Shown here: positions 1-9,830 of the stretch, piece by piece
How the letters are laid out: each line of letters begins with the position of its first letter
Position numbering within the stretch: position 1 is the first letter of the stretch
Assembly (NCBI RefSeq): GCF_001922985.1
Contig: NZ_MRUH01000086.1
Span: forward strand, 1-64,000
From: Teredinibacter waterburyi
GTDB lineage: Bacteria > Pseudomonadota > Gammaproteobacteria > Pseudomonadales > Cellvibrionaceae
Reading direction: 5' to 3'
Length of the DNA stretch: 64,000 bases
Notes under the pieces: model-generated
Database searches by the model: none
The model's input: only the letters and a program-made list of their open reading frames with translations
What the model was told of the DNA's origin: nothing
Translations under genes and position numbers: made by a program

Positions 1-1014
1 CACCGACTCTAACGTCAAATACACCATTGTTTGGTTCAACAGTTGGTAACCCACCTCGCCGAAGGTAATCGGCCCCGTAAGCTTCCCAGTTTTTTTGCCT
101 TCCAGCTCAGAGTAAAGAAAGTTCAAAATACAGTTACAGCAAAACGCGACATTGTCTGTATCCTCAGCGGGCAACGCTGTATTAAATTCTTCAACGTAAT
201 TATCAACAGGCTTCGCAAAGTAATAGTCCACATCAGAAAAAACCGGCGCATAAAGATTAACCTTGTCATCTAGCACCTCTTGAATACTGACGTTAATCAT
301 CACGCCAGAATAATTCGCAACCAACGGCAAACGTGTATCGATTTTATTTTCTCGAATATAGTCGGCGAAACTAAGATCAACACCACCAATATTAGCCGTA
401 GTCACTGAAAAGCCTTTCTCAGCGAACCTAATAACACTACCCGCGCCCTGCTGAAACAAATTAATGATCTTGATTTTCGCGACTTGCTGATCCGTTAAAG
501 GAATATGCATAGCGGCAGCTTGAGTATCACTCAACATACCCGATGCGGGGCCGAAGCCAACCTTAGCGCTGCGCTCACTTAGCTCATCTAAATGGACACC
601 TGAGATCCAGCCGACAATGGGAGAAAAATACATATTCTTATAATCTGGGGCATTCTGAGCATAATCCAGATGAACTTGTGAACCGGACGGTAAAATCAAA
701 ATCGTGAAGCCTTGCTCTGGAGCTTCCTGCGCGATACGCGATATAGAATTAACATCATACAACGACATACGCGGCACTTGCCCTGGAGCAAAGCCACTAA
801 TTTGATTCACGTATAAACGGTCCTGCTCAACCTTACCGCCTTCGCTAGTCATAAAATAGGGAATGGTTCCTGCGATCCAGTTTCCCGACGGCAAGGACGC
901 TAAAACTTTTTCGTCACCGGCTATTACCAGATAATCACCCCGAGTGATCATTTCTTCAACAGCAGCTCTATCGACCGACGAATTTGAAAACTTGATAATT
1001 CCTTCTCCTGACAT
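1..1014 (-). CDS. Uncharacterised protein, 3' part missing
   Basis: The frame is open for 338 codons from an ATG at 1014 to the window edge with no stop, so the gene continues to the left. It begins MSGEGIIKFSNSSVDRAAV and reads as a soluble, mixed alpha/beta protein without signal peptide or obvious membrane segment. A Cys pair (FCCNC) lies near residue 293. I do not recognise an enzyme family. It lies 77 bases downstream of the 413-residue gene on the same strand, so the two are probably co-transcribed and may act together. The short plus-strand frame inside it at 31-273 is only its shadow. Function unknown. Confidence 0.8.
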   Translation of the reverse strand, partial: MSGEGIIKFSNSSVDRAAVEEMITRGDYLVIAGDEKVLASLPSGNWIAGTIPYFMTSEGGKVEQDRLYVNQISGFAPGQVPRMSLYDVNSISRIAQEAPEQGFTILILPSGSQVHLDYAQNAPDYKNMYFSPIVGWISGVHLDELSERSAKVGFGPASGMLSDTQAAAMHIPLTDQQVAKIKIINLFQQGAGSVIRFAEKGFSVTTANIGGVDLSFADYIRENKIDTRLPLVANYSGVMINVSIQEVLDDKVNLYAPVFSDVDYYFAKPVDNYVEEFNTALPAEDTDNVAFCCNCILNFLYSELEGKKTGKLTGPITFGEVGYQLLNQTMVYLTLESV

Positions 1015-1091
1015 GATTCACTCCACGACTACTTTGGATGACACTAGTTAATTTAGGATTACTACCAAACGACACTTAAATTAAACACTAC

Positions 1092-2333
1092 TTAAACAGC
1101 ACCAACTTTAGCGATTAGTGTATCCAACTCTCTGCGCATAGATTTCTGATTCTGCTTAATAAACTCTCGGACACGCGTAGCAGCTTCAATTTTAATACCG
1201 CCATCGTCATCACGCGCCAACTGACTACGCAACTTTGCTAGCAATAATTTATAAGCTACATTATCGCTAGGCACAAAACTGTCGTCAGTTAGCACCTTTT
1301 GCCATATTTCATTATCAGCCTCAGGCAAACGCAATAAGGTTTTACTACGAATATCCATCGCTCGATTCAGCAATACTAATTCGGGTTTTAATGAACGATA
1401 ATTCTTGCGAAAGTATTCTCGAATTGTCTCAATGGCCTGAACCTTCTCGCGCACATTATGCCCTTGTAGAAAGGCCATGCGCTGTCGACTGATCAACAAG
1501 TTTAGCGGTACGCTCTGCGAATTAAGCTTTAACTTGCCACTCAATAAGTCTAGCCATAATGGATTTTTTAACGCGGGCAGAACCAACTTCTGCTGGGTTT
1601 TTGCAACCTTTACCCGCTGCTGCATTGTATTCCCACTAATCCCGCATATCTGATCTATTTCAGAATCTAAAACAGCCGTATTAGCTACAAAAAATTGTCG
1701 TAATTCTTGCACCAACTCCTGGCGCTGCTGCTCTGAAGATACTTTATTAGCAGTTAGCTTCATCTTGCTCAACAACAACTTTAACGGTAAAGATGTTGTT
1801 TTTATTAGCATTTGATCGCGTAATATTTTATTCCAACTCGGATCAACTTCGGTCGGCAAAAAGGCTAAAGAGCGTGACTGAACAGATGACTTTTGTAGGT
1901 CATCGAGTATTGTCGTAATTAATGAAGGCTCCAAGCCAAAAACTGAAGACATCACATTGACGTCCATTCCCTTTAATTCGGCAAGCGCCACCTGCTGTCG
2001 AATTAAGTTCGAATAGCTACGTGAAGGGTGTCCCAAAAATGCAGCCAAGGACATAACCGCCGGACTGGTTACACCCGAGTCACTAGCAACAGGAATCGCG
2101 GCATGAATAATACAGCGGAAATTTCCAACAGTCTGATACTGCCAAGCTCCCACCGCTAACGACTGCGAATCTTTACGACCGCCATCAAAAAATCCTAGTA
2201 CTTTTTTACGGTCATGGAGATCCAAATGAATGTTAAAACGCTGATTTTCAGCATCAACTACCACAGATTTAATTGCCCAAGGCGCACCTATACCCAACGC
2301 ATCTTGTAAGACACTCAGTTCAATCCGTTCCAT
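1092..2333 (-). CDS. Uncharacterised 413-residue protein with an ISL3-like N-terminal fold
   Basis: The start is supported by GAGG six bases upstream of ATG 2333. Residues 10-85 (PWAIKSVVVDAENQRFNIHL, then a W-x-Y...C-x-I-x-A-x-x-P segment) follow the pattern of the N-terminal zinc-ribbon region of ISL3-type transposases, but the paired Cys residues of that ribbon are absent. The remaining 330 residues are basic and helical and show a loosely repeated unit around KxPLWLDLLSGKLKLNSQSVPL and similar segments near residues 165, 255 and 340. No DDE transposase core is visible, so this is not a functional transposase. The next gene downstream (1-1014) is probably in the same operon. Function unknown; the transposase relation is inference from pattern only. 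Confidence 0.75.
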   Translation of the reverse strand: MERIELSVLQDALGIGAPWAIKSVVVDAENQRFNIHLDLHDRKKVLGFFDGGRKDSQSLAVGAWQYQTVGNFRCIIHAAIPVASDSGVTSPAVMSLAAFLGHPSRSYSNLIRQQVALAELKGMDVNVMSSVFGLEPSLITTILDDLQKSSVQSRSLAFLPTEVDPSWNKILRDQMLIKTTSLPLKLLLSKMKLTANKVSSEQQRQELVQELRQFFVANTAVLDSEIDQICGISGNTMQQRVKVAKTQQKLVLPALKNPLWLDLLSGKLKLNSQSVPLNLLISRQRMAFLQGHNVREKVQAIETIREYFRKNYRSLKPELVLLNRAMDIRSKTLLRLPEADNEIWQKVLTDDSFVPSDNVAYKLLLAKLRSQLARDDDGGIKIEAATRVREFIKQNQKSMRRELDTLIAKVGAV

Positions 2334-2973
2334 TCATGACCTCTATTTATTGTCAAAGCCGCTCCCACGCAATTACTGTAGGACAAACTTAAGCTAAAGC
2401 TCAACATTCACCACATTTTATTTCCCCTAACGCTATCGAGAAAATAAAATTCGGGCGAACATATGCTTTTATAATCCAACGACGTTTAATTCGTGACGAT
2501 TTAAAACACTCTATCAGTATCGTTTAAAAACTGACACAGATCACGAAACACCGAAAGCAAACCAATTCTGATTATGCGTAAAAATTCCCAGCGCAAGCAG
2601 CATAGTATAGAACTATTCATTCTAATGTATTGTAAAACAATTGAAATAAAAGTTTTTTTATATTCTTCGTGTATATCAAATTATTTTACACATCTCTTAA
2701 CCGTTAAAATAAATTCAAGCTACGCATACATTAAGCGCATAACAAAACGCTTATGTTTTTTTGAAAGCACCATACTCCACAGTAACAGTATCAATCGATT
2801 TTTTTTGTGTGACCCAGTAGCGTAAGTAAATGCCTAGCAGTTCTTATTCTCAGGTGTTGGCGTGCATACATATCAATTGACGCACTAATCTACACATAGC
2901 CCCACATATTTCAAATAGACTTTTCCTCAGGGCGTTTATATTTCTATTAGTCGTAAAATAGGAGCAATGTTCC
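2334..2973. other. AT-rich intergenic region, no gene seen
   Basis: This 640-base stretch separates the minus-strand gene starting at 2333 from the plus-strand gene at 2974, so it should hold both promoters. It is clearly more AT-rich than the surroundings, especially 2560-2800. The one frame of 83 codons at 2574-2825 has no ribosome binding site and a composition of low-complexity AT DNA; I do not call it a gene. I see no strong promoter pair, repeat or RNA. Confidence 0.6.
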
Positions 2974-3957
2974 ATGGAAGCACATTCAAGATTAAATGTG
3001 GGTATTATCGGTACCGGAAAGCTAGGGACTGATCTATTACTGAAGTTACTTAGGTCACCACTTTTAAATTGTATTTTATTTGCAGGAAGAAATGCCGAGT
3101 CACCAGGCATTCGCAAGGCCGCCAGCCTCGGCGTCAATGTCTCACATCGTAGTATTGATGCGATTGCGACATTCTCTGAGTCACTCGATCTCGTATTCGA
3201 TGTGACCACAGCGGCGCACCACCCCTACCACGCACAAGTTTTGTGTGAAGCCAACATCAAGGCAATAGATCTAACCCCCGCAAAGGTGGGTGAATTCTGT
3301 ATTCCATCTATTAATCCGGACACTATTATCACCGCCGATAATGTGAACCTAGTTACCTGTGGTGGTCAGGCGTCTATTCCGGTAATTCATGTACTTAGCT
3401 CAGTTTTCCCAAACATCTCTGCGGTACAAATACACTCACACCTCGCCGAAGATTCTGTCGGACCAGGCACACTTGCCAATATAGATGAATACTACGCCAG
3501 TACGGCGCACGCTATTACGCATTTTTCTGGCATTCAAAACGTTTCTGTAGATTTACAAGTCGAGCGCAGTAGTTGGAAGCCCGATATGGTTACGGTTATT
3601 CGCGCGCAAACCAACTGCGCCGATATGGAACACCTTTACGCACCATTAATGGAAAGACTCAACGCCATACGAAGCTATGTACCAGGCTACCAAATTGTCG
3701 GCACGCCTAAATACCACAATGGAGAAATTGAGATTGTGGTTAGCATTAGAGGCTTAGGAGATTGGATACCCAGCTACGCAGGTAATTTAGATATTATTAA
3801 CTGCGCTGCCATCGCAGTGGCTGAGCGCTACGCGGCAAGCTTAGGGAAAACAGGATTTGTCGGCGACACGACAGAACTGCCCAGTGAGGAGATTTCGTCT
3901 ATCTTTTCGAAGATTGGATTTGGTCGAAGCCGCGCGAGAGTTTCGAACGGCATATAA
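2974..3957 (+). CDS. Acetaldehyde dehydrogenase (acylating), MhpF/DmpF-like, orphan
   Basis: The 327-residue product resembles CoA-acylating aldehyde dehydrogenases, which turn acetaldehyde or propanal plus CoA and NAD+ into acyl-CoA. The Rossmann motif is near the N terminus (VGIIGTGKLGTDL, residues 9-21), and the catalytic cysteine sits in NLVTCGGQASIP, a near-exact match to the family. SVGPGTLANIDEY matches the conserved substrate-binding segment. Length is close to the usual 310-320. AGGAG nine bases upstream supports the ATG. The middle and C-terminal parts diverge from MhpF. No partner 4-hydroxy-2-oxovalerate aldolase (mhpE/dmpG) or meta-cleavage gene is nearby, so the physiological substrate is open. 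A hairpin terminator follows directly. Confidence 0.8.
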   Translation: MEAHSRLNVGIIGTGKLGTDLLLKLLRSPLLNCILFAGRNAESPGIRKAASLGVNVSHRSIDAIATFSESLDLVFDVTTAAHHPYHAQVLCEANIKAIDLTPAKVGEFCIPSINPDTIITADNVNLVTCGGQASIPVIHVLSSVFPNISAVQIHSHLAEDSVGPGTLANIDEYYASTAHAITHFSGIQNVSVDLQVERSSWKPDMVTVIRAQTNCADMEHLYAPLMERLNAIRSYVPGYQIVGTPKYHNGEIEIVVSIRGLGDWIPSYAGNLDIINCAAIAVAERYAASLGKTGFVGDTTELPSEEISSIFSKIGFGRSRARVSNGI

Positions 3958-3963
3958 TAACGA

Positions 3964-4000
3964 CTAGCGGCTTCCTGCTAGGGTTATTTTTTCTTTTTGA
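3964..4000 (+). terminator. Rho-independent terminator of the MhpF-like gene
   Basis: A seven-base stem (CTAGCGG / CTGCTAG, one G-T pair) with a CTTC loop at 3964-3981 is followed by a T-rich tract, TTATTTTTTCTTTTT. It ends six bases after the stop at 3957 and overlaps the end of der on the other strand. It works well for plus-strand transcripts; the minus side has no good T tract. Confidence 0.7.
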
Positions 4001-5378
4001 CGTGCTGCATCAAGCGACGTTTTTTCGATACTTGGCGTTCGGTAAGCTTGTTTTTACGTCCAGCAAAAGGATTGTCGCTAGAGCGAAACTCCATGCGAAT
4101 AGGTGTACCGTGTAAATCTAGAGCCTTGCGAAATGTCTTTTCAAGGTAACGCGCATAGTGGCTTGGCACTTCGTCTGTCTGATTACCGTGCACAACAATA
4201 ATCGGAGGATTGTGTCCACCTGCGTGGGCATAACGCAGCTTGATACGTCGCCCTCTAATCATCGGCGGCGGATGACTAACAACCGCATCCTCCAAAATTC
4301 GTGTTAAGAAGTTGGTAGAATATTTTTCAGTTGCCGACTTATAGGCTCTATGTACAGACTTGTACAGATTGCCAACACCGGTTCCATGTAGTGCAGAGAT
4401 AAAATGGATATCGGCAAAATCGACAAACCGCAGGCGTCGCTCTAGCTCCCGTTTAATATAGCTTTTACTATCGTTCTCTAAACCATCCCATTTATTCAAT
4501 GCGACAACCAGCGCTCGACCACTTTCAATTGCGTGACCCATAAGATGTAAGTCCTGATCGACTATCCCCTCTTGAGCATCAAGCACCAAAATCACCACAT
4601 TGGAATCATCCATGGCTTGCAGCGTTTTGATAATCGAAAACTTTTCGACGCCAAGGGTTACGTTCTTGCGACGTCGAACTCCAGCGGTATCAATAATCGT
4701 ATAGGTACTACCATCACGTTCATAATCGATGTAAATACTATCTCGAGTGGTACCTGGCATATCGAACACAACGACACGTTCTTCACCGAGCATACGATTT
4801 ACAAGGGTCGACTTCCCCACATTTGGCCGGCCAATGATAGCCATTTTTATGCCTCGTTTGGCGTCTTCCTCTGGCGGCTCGTAAAGTGGGACATCCGCCA
4901 ATACCGATTCCATCATCGCCTTCACGCCACGGCCATGAGCAGCCGCGATCGGGACAACATCGCCCAAACCCAGCTCAAAGAATGGGGCTATTGCTACATC
5001 GGGGTTTAATCCATCCGTTTTGTTGGCAACCACAACCACACTTTTATGGGTCATACGAAGGTGGTCAGCTATCTGTTGATCAGCAACACTTATACCTTCT
5101 CGACAGTCCACTATAAACAGTACGATATCGGCCTCTTCCATCGCCAGCAAAGATTGTCCAGCCATAAGGGTATCAATGCCCTCTTCTTCGTCGCCACTAA
5201 TACCACCGGTATCGACAACGACAAAACGTTTCCCCTCAAACTCTCCCTCGCCATACTTTCGGTCTCGAGTGAGCCCCGAAAAATTAGCAACAATAGCGTC
5301 ACGAGTCTTAGTAAGACGGTTAAATAGCGTGGATTTGCCGACATTTGGTCTGCCGACCAGGGCAATGGTAGGTATCAT
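3984..5378 (-). CDS. der: Ribosome-associated GTPase Der (EngA)
   Basis: Der is a double-GTPase needed for maturation of the 50S ribosomal subunit. Both G domains are intact: GRPNVGKS at residues 9-16 and again at 183-190, with NKTD and NKWD specificity motifs and two DTGG/DTAG switch motifs. The C-terminal KH-like domain holds the conserved segments [14 protein letters not shown] and HGNQ, and the protein ends in a basic tail ([13 protein letters not shown]). I start at ATG 5378 ([10 protein letters not shown]), which matches the family; a TTG four codons upstream (5390) is possible but has no better ribosome site. The linker between the G domains is short compared with the acidic insert of E. 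coli. Last gene of the ndk-der cluster. Confidence 0.97.
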   Translation of the reverse strand: MIPTIALVGRPNVGKSTLFNRLTKTRDAIVANFSGLTRDRKYGEGEFEGKRFVVVDTGGISGDEEEGIDTLMAGQSLLAMEEADIVLFIVDCREGISVADQQIADHLRMTHKSVVVVANKTDGLNPDVAIAPFFELGLGDVVPIAAAHGRGVKAMMESVLADVPLYEPPEEDAKRGIKMAIIGRPNVGKSTLVNRMLGEERVVVFDMPGTTRDSIYIDYERDGSTYTIIDTAGVRRRKNVTLGVEKFSIIKTLQAMDDSNVVILVLDAQEGIVDQDLHLMGHAIESGRALVVALNKWDGLENDSKSYIKRELERRLRFVDFADIHFISALHGTGVGNLYKSVHRAYKSATEKYSTNFLTRILEDAVVSHPPPMIRGRRIKLRYAHAGGHNPPIIVVHGNQTDEVPSHYARYLEKTFRKALDLHGTPIRMEFRSSDNPFAGRKNKLTERQVSKKRRLMQHVKKKK

Positions 5379-5406
5379 GGGGTTACTCAATGAGTCTTAA
5401 AACAAC

Positions 5407-5431
5407 AGGTTGTACCCGAAGGGTACAACCT
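5407..5431. terminator. Strong hairpin between bamB and der
   Basis: A perfect 11-base-pair stem (AGGTTGTACCC / GGGTACAACCT) with a three-base GAA loop lies between the bamB stop and the der start. On the minus strand it is followed by GTTGTTTT, a weak T tract, only about 28 bases before the der ATG. It may terminate part of the bamB transcript, or it may stabilise a processed end or attenuate der. Confidence 0.55.
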
Positions 5432-5453
5432 TAATATAGGCTAATAATAACCG

Positions 5454-6605
5454 CTATGGTTTGCTGGCTACTTTATAGGCTGTGAGTTTGCCGTTGTCGG
5501 CCAAAATGTACAAGGATCCATTGGCACTCAACATCGGCGATCGAAACGTATCACCACGAGGCTTAAAGCGATAGGCAAAAGCGCCATCACTCTGTTGCAG
5601 TAGATGTAGGTATCCATCGGCATCTATAACCGCGACATAATCGTCTATGCCGGCCGGAGCACCGATATTCCGACGTTTTAATGCGGAGTTTTCCCACAAA
5701 GTTTCACCGCCCATAGCGCTAAAGGCCGTTACCGTTGAGTCATCACCACTGACGAACAACTTGCCGGATGCGAGCGCTATATTCTGAGTCGTCGACATGT
5801 CTTTCGACCACTGGGTACGACCAGCACCGCGAGTCAACGCCATAATACTACCTTGATAGGTAGCGGCATAAATAAAGCTACCGTCAACAATAGGAGTGCC
5901 ATCGATATCAACGATGCGCTCCAACTCCGTGCGTCCCTGAGGACGACCAATACGAGCTTCCCACTGGGTAGAGCCGTCACTGGAAGACATACTGACCAAC
6001 TGGCCGTTATCAAAGGGCACTATAACTTGGCTTGCCGTCAGTGCTGGCGAACCACTACCGCGCAAACTGAGAATTGGCACTGTGTGATCGTAACTCCAGC
6101 GCACGGCACCAGTACTTGCTTCGAGCGCATAAACAACGCCGTCAACTGTTGTTGCAACTACGATATCACCGTTACCTGCAGGCGTAGCAGCGACCTCGCT
6201 GGACACTTTAACTTGCCACAACTGCTCACCGGTATTGATATCCAACGCATGGAGCGTACCGTTGTAGGTGCCAAGCAATAGCCGATCGCCATCACTCCCA
6301 ATAGCAGCCGATACAGATATATCTAGGTCCACACTCCATAGCTTCTTACCGCTTTCGGCATCGAAGGCATAGACTCTACCTTTTGTATCCGCCGCGAATA
6401 ACCGATTATCACTCAGGGAAAGCTCAAAACGAGAGTAGCGAGTATCTTGCCCGGCACCTGCACTTGAGCTCCATATCTTCTGCAATTTAGCAGTGGGGGT
6501 AAACTCCACCAAGTCGGCGGGCTTCATGGCTAACACTTTCGGGTCGTTAGACTCACAAGCCGACAACAATGCCAACAAGCAAACAACTGCTAACAAACGC
6601 AGCAT
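5454..6605 (-). CDS. bamB: Outer membrane assembly lipoprotein BamB
   Basis: BamB is the beta-propeller lipoprotein of the BAM complex that inserts beta-barrel proteins in the outer membrane. The N terminus is a lipoprotein signal with lipobox LLSAC (Cys 17). The rest is an eight-bladed PQQ-type propeller; repeats such as GTYNGTLHALDINTGEQLWQ, VYALEASTGAVRW and YAATYQGSIMALTRGAGRTQW are visible. Its 383 residues are normal for the family. The ATG overlaps the yfgM stop by one base (TAATG), indicating translational coupling, and der follows in the same direction. BamB and YfgM next to Der is the standard gammaproteobacterial order. Confidence 0.96.
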   Translation of the reverse strand: MLRLLAVVCLLALLSACESNDPKVLAMKPADLVEFTPTAKLQKIWSSSAGAGQDTRYSRFELSLSDNRLFAADTKGRVYAFDAESGKKLWSVDLDISVSAAIGSDGDRLLLGTYNGTLHALDINTGEQLWQVKVSSEVAATPAGNGDIVVATTVDGVVYALEASTGAVRWSYDHTVPILSLRGSGSPALTASQVIVPFDNGQLVSMSSSDGSTQWEARIGRPQGRTELERIVDIDGTPIVDGSFIYAATYQGSIMALTRGAGRTQWSKDMSTTQNIALASGKLFVSGDDSTVTAFSAMGGETLWENSALKRRNIGAPAGIDDYVAVIDADGYLHLLQQSDGAFAYRFKPRGDTFRSPMLSANGSLYILADNGKLTAYKVASKP

Positions 6606-7288
6606 TAAGCATCTCCCCCTGCGCTTACAGTTTGAGGTAACGAAACTGCATCCAATTTAAGTTGAATCAGGCCGCGCCGGTTAAACTCGCTTGGCGGCAA
6701 AGTATCCAGCGCCATGCTGTACGCCGTATTTGCCTCAGCCATCTTGCTTTGCGCAAGATAAATATCGCCGCGAATTTCAGCGTAAAGCGATTTGTAACTG
6801 TCTGAGGTAGGGTTAGCTACCGCCGCTAATGCCGCATCGTATTCACCCTTTGCAGAAAGAACGCGTGCTAATCGAGCCTTAGCAAGCTCTTGCATAGCCA
6901 AATTTGAACCGCCGTCAACAACTGACTGTAACCGCGACTCGGCGGCATCTAGCTGGTTGTCTTCAACACTTAAGCGCGCCAAAATTAGGTTGGCCATATC
7001 GGCATACAAAGTGCCGCTGCGTTCCGCTGCCACATCGTTCGCGATAACACCCAGCTCGGTTTTTTGTTCGCCGGTTAACGGTGCAGATGTGTCTTGATAA
7101 GTGTTCATCAGCGTTTCGAACTGCTTGGATGCCTCGGCCGCTTTCGACTCTTTATAGCCACCCCAAAGGTTCCAACCTGCGTAGCCAATGATGACAATTA
7201 AGATAGGGAGCACAATAGATACCCAGTTATCGTTCCACCAGGTTTTCAATGCTTCGATTTGTTCTTCTTCTGTAATATGATCTGCCAC
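6605..7288 (-). CDS. yfgM: YfgM family TPR ancillary SecYEG factor
   Basis: This is an inner-membrane protein with an N-terminal cytoplasmic tail, one transmembrane segment (about residues 23-43, WVSIVLPILIVIIGYAGWNL) and a periplasmic TPR-like domain of about 180 residues. In E. coli YfgM associates with the Sec translocon and the chaperone PpiD. The conserved start EEEQIEALKTWW is typical. The gene sits between hisS and bamB and overlaps bamB by one base, as in related genomes. The 227-residue length is slightly longer than the E. coli form (206). Confidence 0.92.
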   Translation of the reverse strand: MADHITEEEQIEALKTWWNDNWVSIVLPILIVIIGYAGWNLWGGYKESKAAEASKQFETLMNTYQDTSAPLTGEQKTELGVIANDVAAERSGTLYADMANLILARLSVEDNQLDAAESRLQSVVDGGSNLAMQELAKARLARVLSAKGEYDAALAAVANPTSDSYKSLYAEIRGDIYLAQSKMAEANTAYSMALDTLPPSEFNRRGLIQLKLDAVSLPQTVSAGGDA

Positions 7289-7311
7289 TTGTCGCTCCTA
7301 AACGATAATGC

Positions 7312-8595
7312 CTAAAAAATTAGGGTTGATACGTCTTCTTGTTTTATTGTTGTTTGTGGATCTTCTGTACGCAGGTATTTAACACCTACTTCACCAGCAG
7401 CGGCTTCTGTCTCCCCTAGTATCAGGGCGATTTCCGCACCACTGCGGTCTGCTTTTTTCAACTGGGTCTTGAAATTACCACCACCACAATTCACCTGTAC
7501 CCGCAGATAAGGTGAATTCGCCCGCAAAACTTCGGCTAAAGCGAAGGCTTGCGGCATTACCTCGCCAACTGCCACGACATAGACATCAGTCGCGCGAGAA
7601 ATTTCCTCGGGAAAAGCGTTTAATTCCTGTAACAGTAAAATTAAACGCTCCAAGCCCATGGCAAAACCGACCGCCGGGGTTGGTTTACCACCTAATTGCT
7701 CTACAAGTTTGTCATAACGACCACCCGCACACACAGTTCCCTGCGCACCAAGACGATCGGTAACCCATTCAAATACCGTTTTCCCGTAGTAATCTAAGCC
7801 GCGAACAAGACGAGTATTTACCGTAAAGTCAACGCCGGCACCCTTCAGCAATTCTTGCAATTGTGCAAAATGCTGCCGCGATTCCTCGTCGAGATAGTCC
7901 GCCAAATCTGGTGCGCCATCAAGTAACGACTGAGTTTTGGCACTTTTGCTATCGAGTATACGTAGTGGATTAGTCGTTAAGCGACGCTGGCTATCTTCAT
8001 CCAGCTGATCTTTACGCGCCTCTAAATAAGCTACTAATGCATCGCGATAAGCTCGACGCGATTCATTGCTACCGAGACTATTGATCTGCAAAGTCACCGC
8101 CTGATCAATCCCCAACACTCGCCATAAACGAGCAGTCATCATTAACAATTCAGCGTCGACATCCGGCCCAAGATAGCCGTACGCCTCTACTCCAAACTGA
8201 TGGAATTGGCGCAAGCGCCCTTTTTGAGGCTTTTCATAGCGGAACATCGGACCGGTATACCAAAGCTTTTGCGTGAGCGTGGCCCGATTGTAAAGCATCT
8301 GATGCTCTTCACAGGCACGCACACAAGATGCCGTACCTTCAGGCCGCAGCGTTAGGCTATCACCGTTGCGATCGTCAAACGTGTACATTTCTTTTTCAAC
8401 AATATCGGTTACTTCACCAATAGAGCGTTTAAACAATTCGGTAGCTTCCAAAATAGGGAAGCGTATTTCTTGATAACCATAGCCCTGCACGGTTTCTGCA
8501 ATTTGAGCTTCTAGATATTGCCAATAAGGAGACTCCTCCGGCAGGAGGTCGTTCATACCCTTAACAGCCTGTAATTTTTTTAACTGCTGACTCAA
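7312..8595 (-). CDS. hisS: Histidyl-tRNA synthetase
   Basis: HisS is a class II aminoacyl-tRNA synthetase charging tRNA-His. Motif 2 is seen in [12 protein letters not shown] with the adjacent [19 protein letters not shown], the histidine-binding motif is [13 protein letters not shown], and motif 3 is [12 protein letters not shown]-terminal anticodon-binding domain covers about residues 335-427. The 427 residues match the usual length. The gene is flanked by ispG upstream and yfgM downstream on the same strand, 23 bases from yfgM. Confidence 0.98.
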   Translation of the reverse strand: MSQQLKKLQAVKGMNDLLPEESPYWQYLEAQIAETVQGYGYQEIRFPILEATELFKRSIGEVTDIVEKEMYTFDDRNGDSLTLRPEGTASCVRACEEHQMLYNRATLTQKLWYTGPMFRYEKPQKGRLRQFHQFGVEAYGYLGPDVDAELLMMTARLWRVLGIDQAVTLQINSLGSNESRRAYRDALVAYLEARKDQLDEDSQRRLTTNPLRILDSKSAKTQSLLDGAPDLADYLDEESRQHFAQLQELLKGAGVDFTVNTRLVRGLDYYGKTVFEWVTDRLGAQGTVCAGGRYDKLVEQLGGKPTPAVGFAMGLERLILLLQELNAFPEEISRATDVYVVAVGEVMPQAFALAEVLRANSPYLRVQVNCGGGNFKTQLKKADRSGAEIALILGETEAAAGEVGVKYLRTEDPQTTIKQEDVSTLIF

Positions 8596-8638
8596 TGTGT
8601 TGCCCTAAATCTTTTGTTTTGAATACTAAAATAGCCCG

Positions 8639-9751
8639 CTAGGCTTTCGCTATGATGTCTTTCTCTTGTGCTTCTTTTTCTGCGGCTCGCTTGCGAATCA
8701 ACCGCTCAAGATTCTCGACTAAGTTGCCCTGCTCCAACTTTTGATCTGGCACACCACCCACATAAATAAGATTCTTAGGTGTACCGCCGGCCAAACCAAT
8801 ATCGGCTTCTTTCGCTTCGCCAGGCCCATTCACGACACAACCGATGACTGCCACGTCCAACGGCGTAGTGATATCTTCCAAGCGCATCTCTAACTCGTTC
8901 ATGGTTTTGATCACATCAAAGTTCTGACGCGAACAACTTGGACAAGCGATAAAATTAATACCTTTGTTGCGCAGTTTTAGGCTTTTCAGCATATCCCAAG
9001 CAACTTTAACTTCTTCTACTGGATCGGCGGCCAACGAAACCCTTACCGTGTCGCCAATTCCATCCATCAGCAAAATACCGAGACCAACGGATGACTTGAC
9101 TGTCCCAGAGCGCAAGCCGCCAGCTTCAGTGATACCAAGATGCAAAGGCTGATCAATTTGCTGTGCCAACTTACGATAGGCGGCTACCGCCATAAAAATA
9201 TCGGACGCTTTAACACTGACTTTGAAATTCTGGAAGTCTAAACGATCCAAAATATCAACGTGCCGCAGCGCGGATTCCACCAGCGCGTCTGGCGTTGGCT
9301 CACCGTATTTTTGCTGTAAATCTTTCTCTAACGAACCAGCATTAACGCCAATTCGAATTGGAATATTGAGGTCTCGAGCCTTGTTAACTACCGCCTCGAT
9401 ACGTTTTTCCCGACCGATATTCCCTGGGTTGATACGCAGGCAATCGACTCCAAGGTCAGCAACTCGCAGCGCAATGCGATAGTCAAAATGGATATCGGCT
9501 ACCAGCGGCACTGTAACGAGCTTGCGGATCTTACCAAACGCTTCTGCCGCTTCCATACTAGGGACAGACACACGCACAATATCGGCACCGGCATTCTGAA
9601 TTCGCTGGATCTGGGCAACTGTGGCCGCAACATCAGTGGTTTCCGTATTAGTCATGCTCTGCACACTAATCGGAGCATCGCCACCTACCGGTACGTTACC
9701 CACCATAATTTGACGTGACTTGCGTCGCTTGATCGGCGATTCGTAGAACAT
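8639..9751 (-). CDS. ispG: 4-hydroxy-3-methylbut-2-enyl diphosphate synthase (IspG/GcpE)
   Basis: IspG carries out the penultimate step of the MEP isoprenoid pathway, reducing MEcPP to HMBPP with a 4Fe-4S cluster. The three cluster cysteines are C270, C273 ([11 protein letters not shown]) and C305 (GCVVNGPGE), at the same residue numbers as in E. coli, and the final ligand glutamate lies in that last segment. The N-terminal TIM-barrel part carries [13 protein letters not shown] and RINPGNIG. It needs Fe-S clusters from the suf-type operon farther right. Its C-terminal tail is Lys/Glu-rich. Standard position between rodZ and hisS. Confidence 0.98.
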   Translation of the reverse strand: MFYESPIKRRKSRQIMVGNVPVGGDAPISVQSMTNTETTDVAATVAQIQRIQNAGADIVRVSVPSMEAAEAFGKIRKLVTVPLVADIHFDYRIALRVADLGVDCLRINPGNIGREKRIEAVVNKARDLNIPIRIGVNAGSLEKDLQQKYGEPTPDALVESALRHVDILDRLDFQNFKVSVKASDIFMAVAAYRKLAQQIDQPLHLGITEAGGLRSGTVKSSVGLGILLMDGIGDTVRVSLAADPVEEVKVAWDMLKSLKLRNKGINFIACPSCSRQNFDVIKTMNELEMRLEDITTPLDVAVIGCVVNGPGEAKEADIGLAGGTPKNLIYVGGVPDQKLEQGNLVENLERLIRKRAAEKEAQEKDIIAKA

Positions 9752-9830
9752 CTGTTTAACTACCTATCTAAATCGATTGTGTTTCGGGCTGAATCTGGCA
9801 ATTTCGTAACATCAAGCACTAGCAACTCGG

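Noticed and set aside
2574-2825. 83-codon plus-strand frame in the AT-rich gap
   Set aside because: No ribosome site, AT-driven amino acid use, no recognisable domain.
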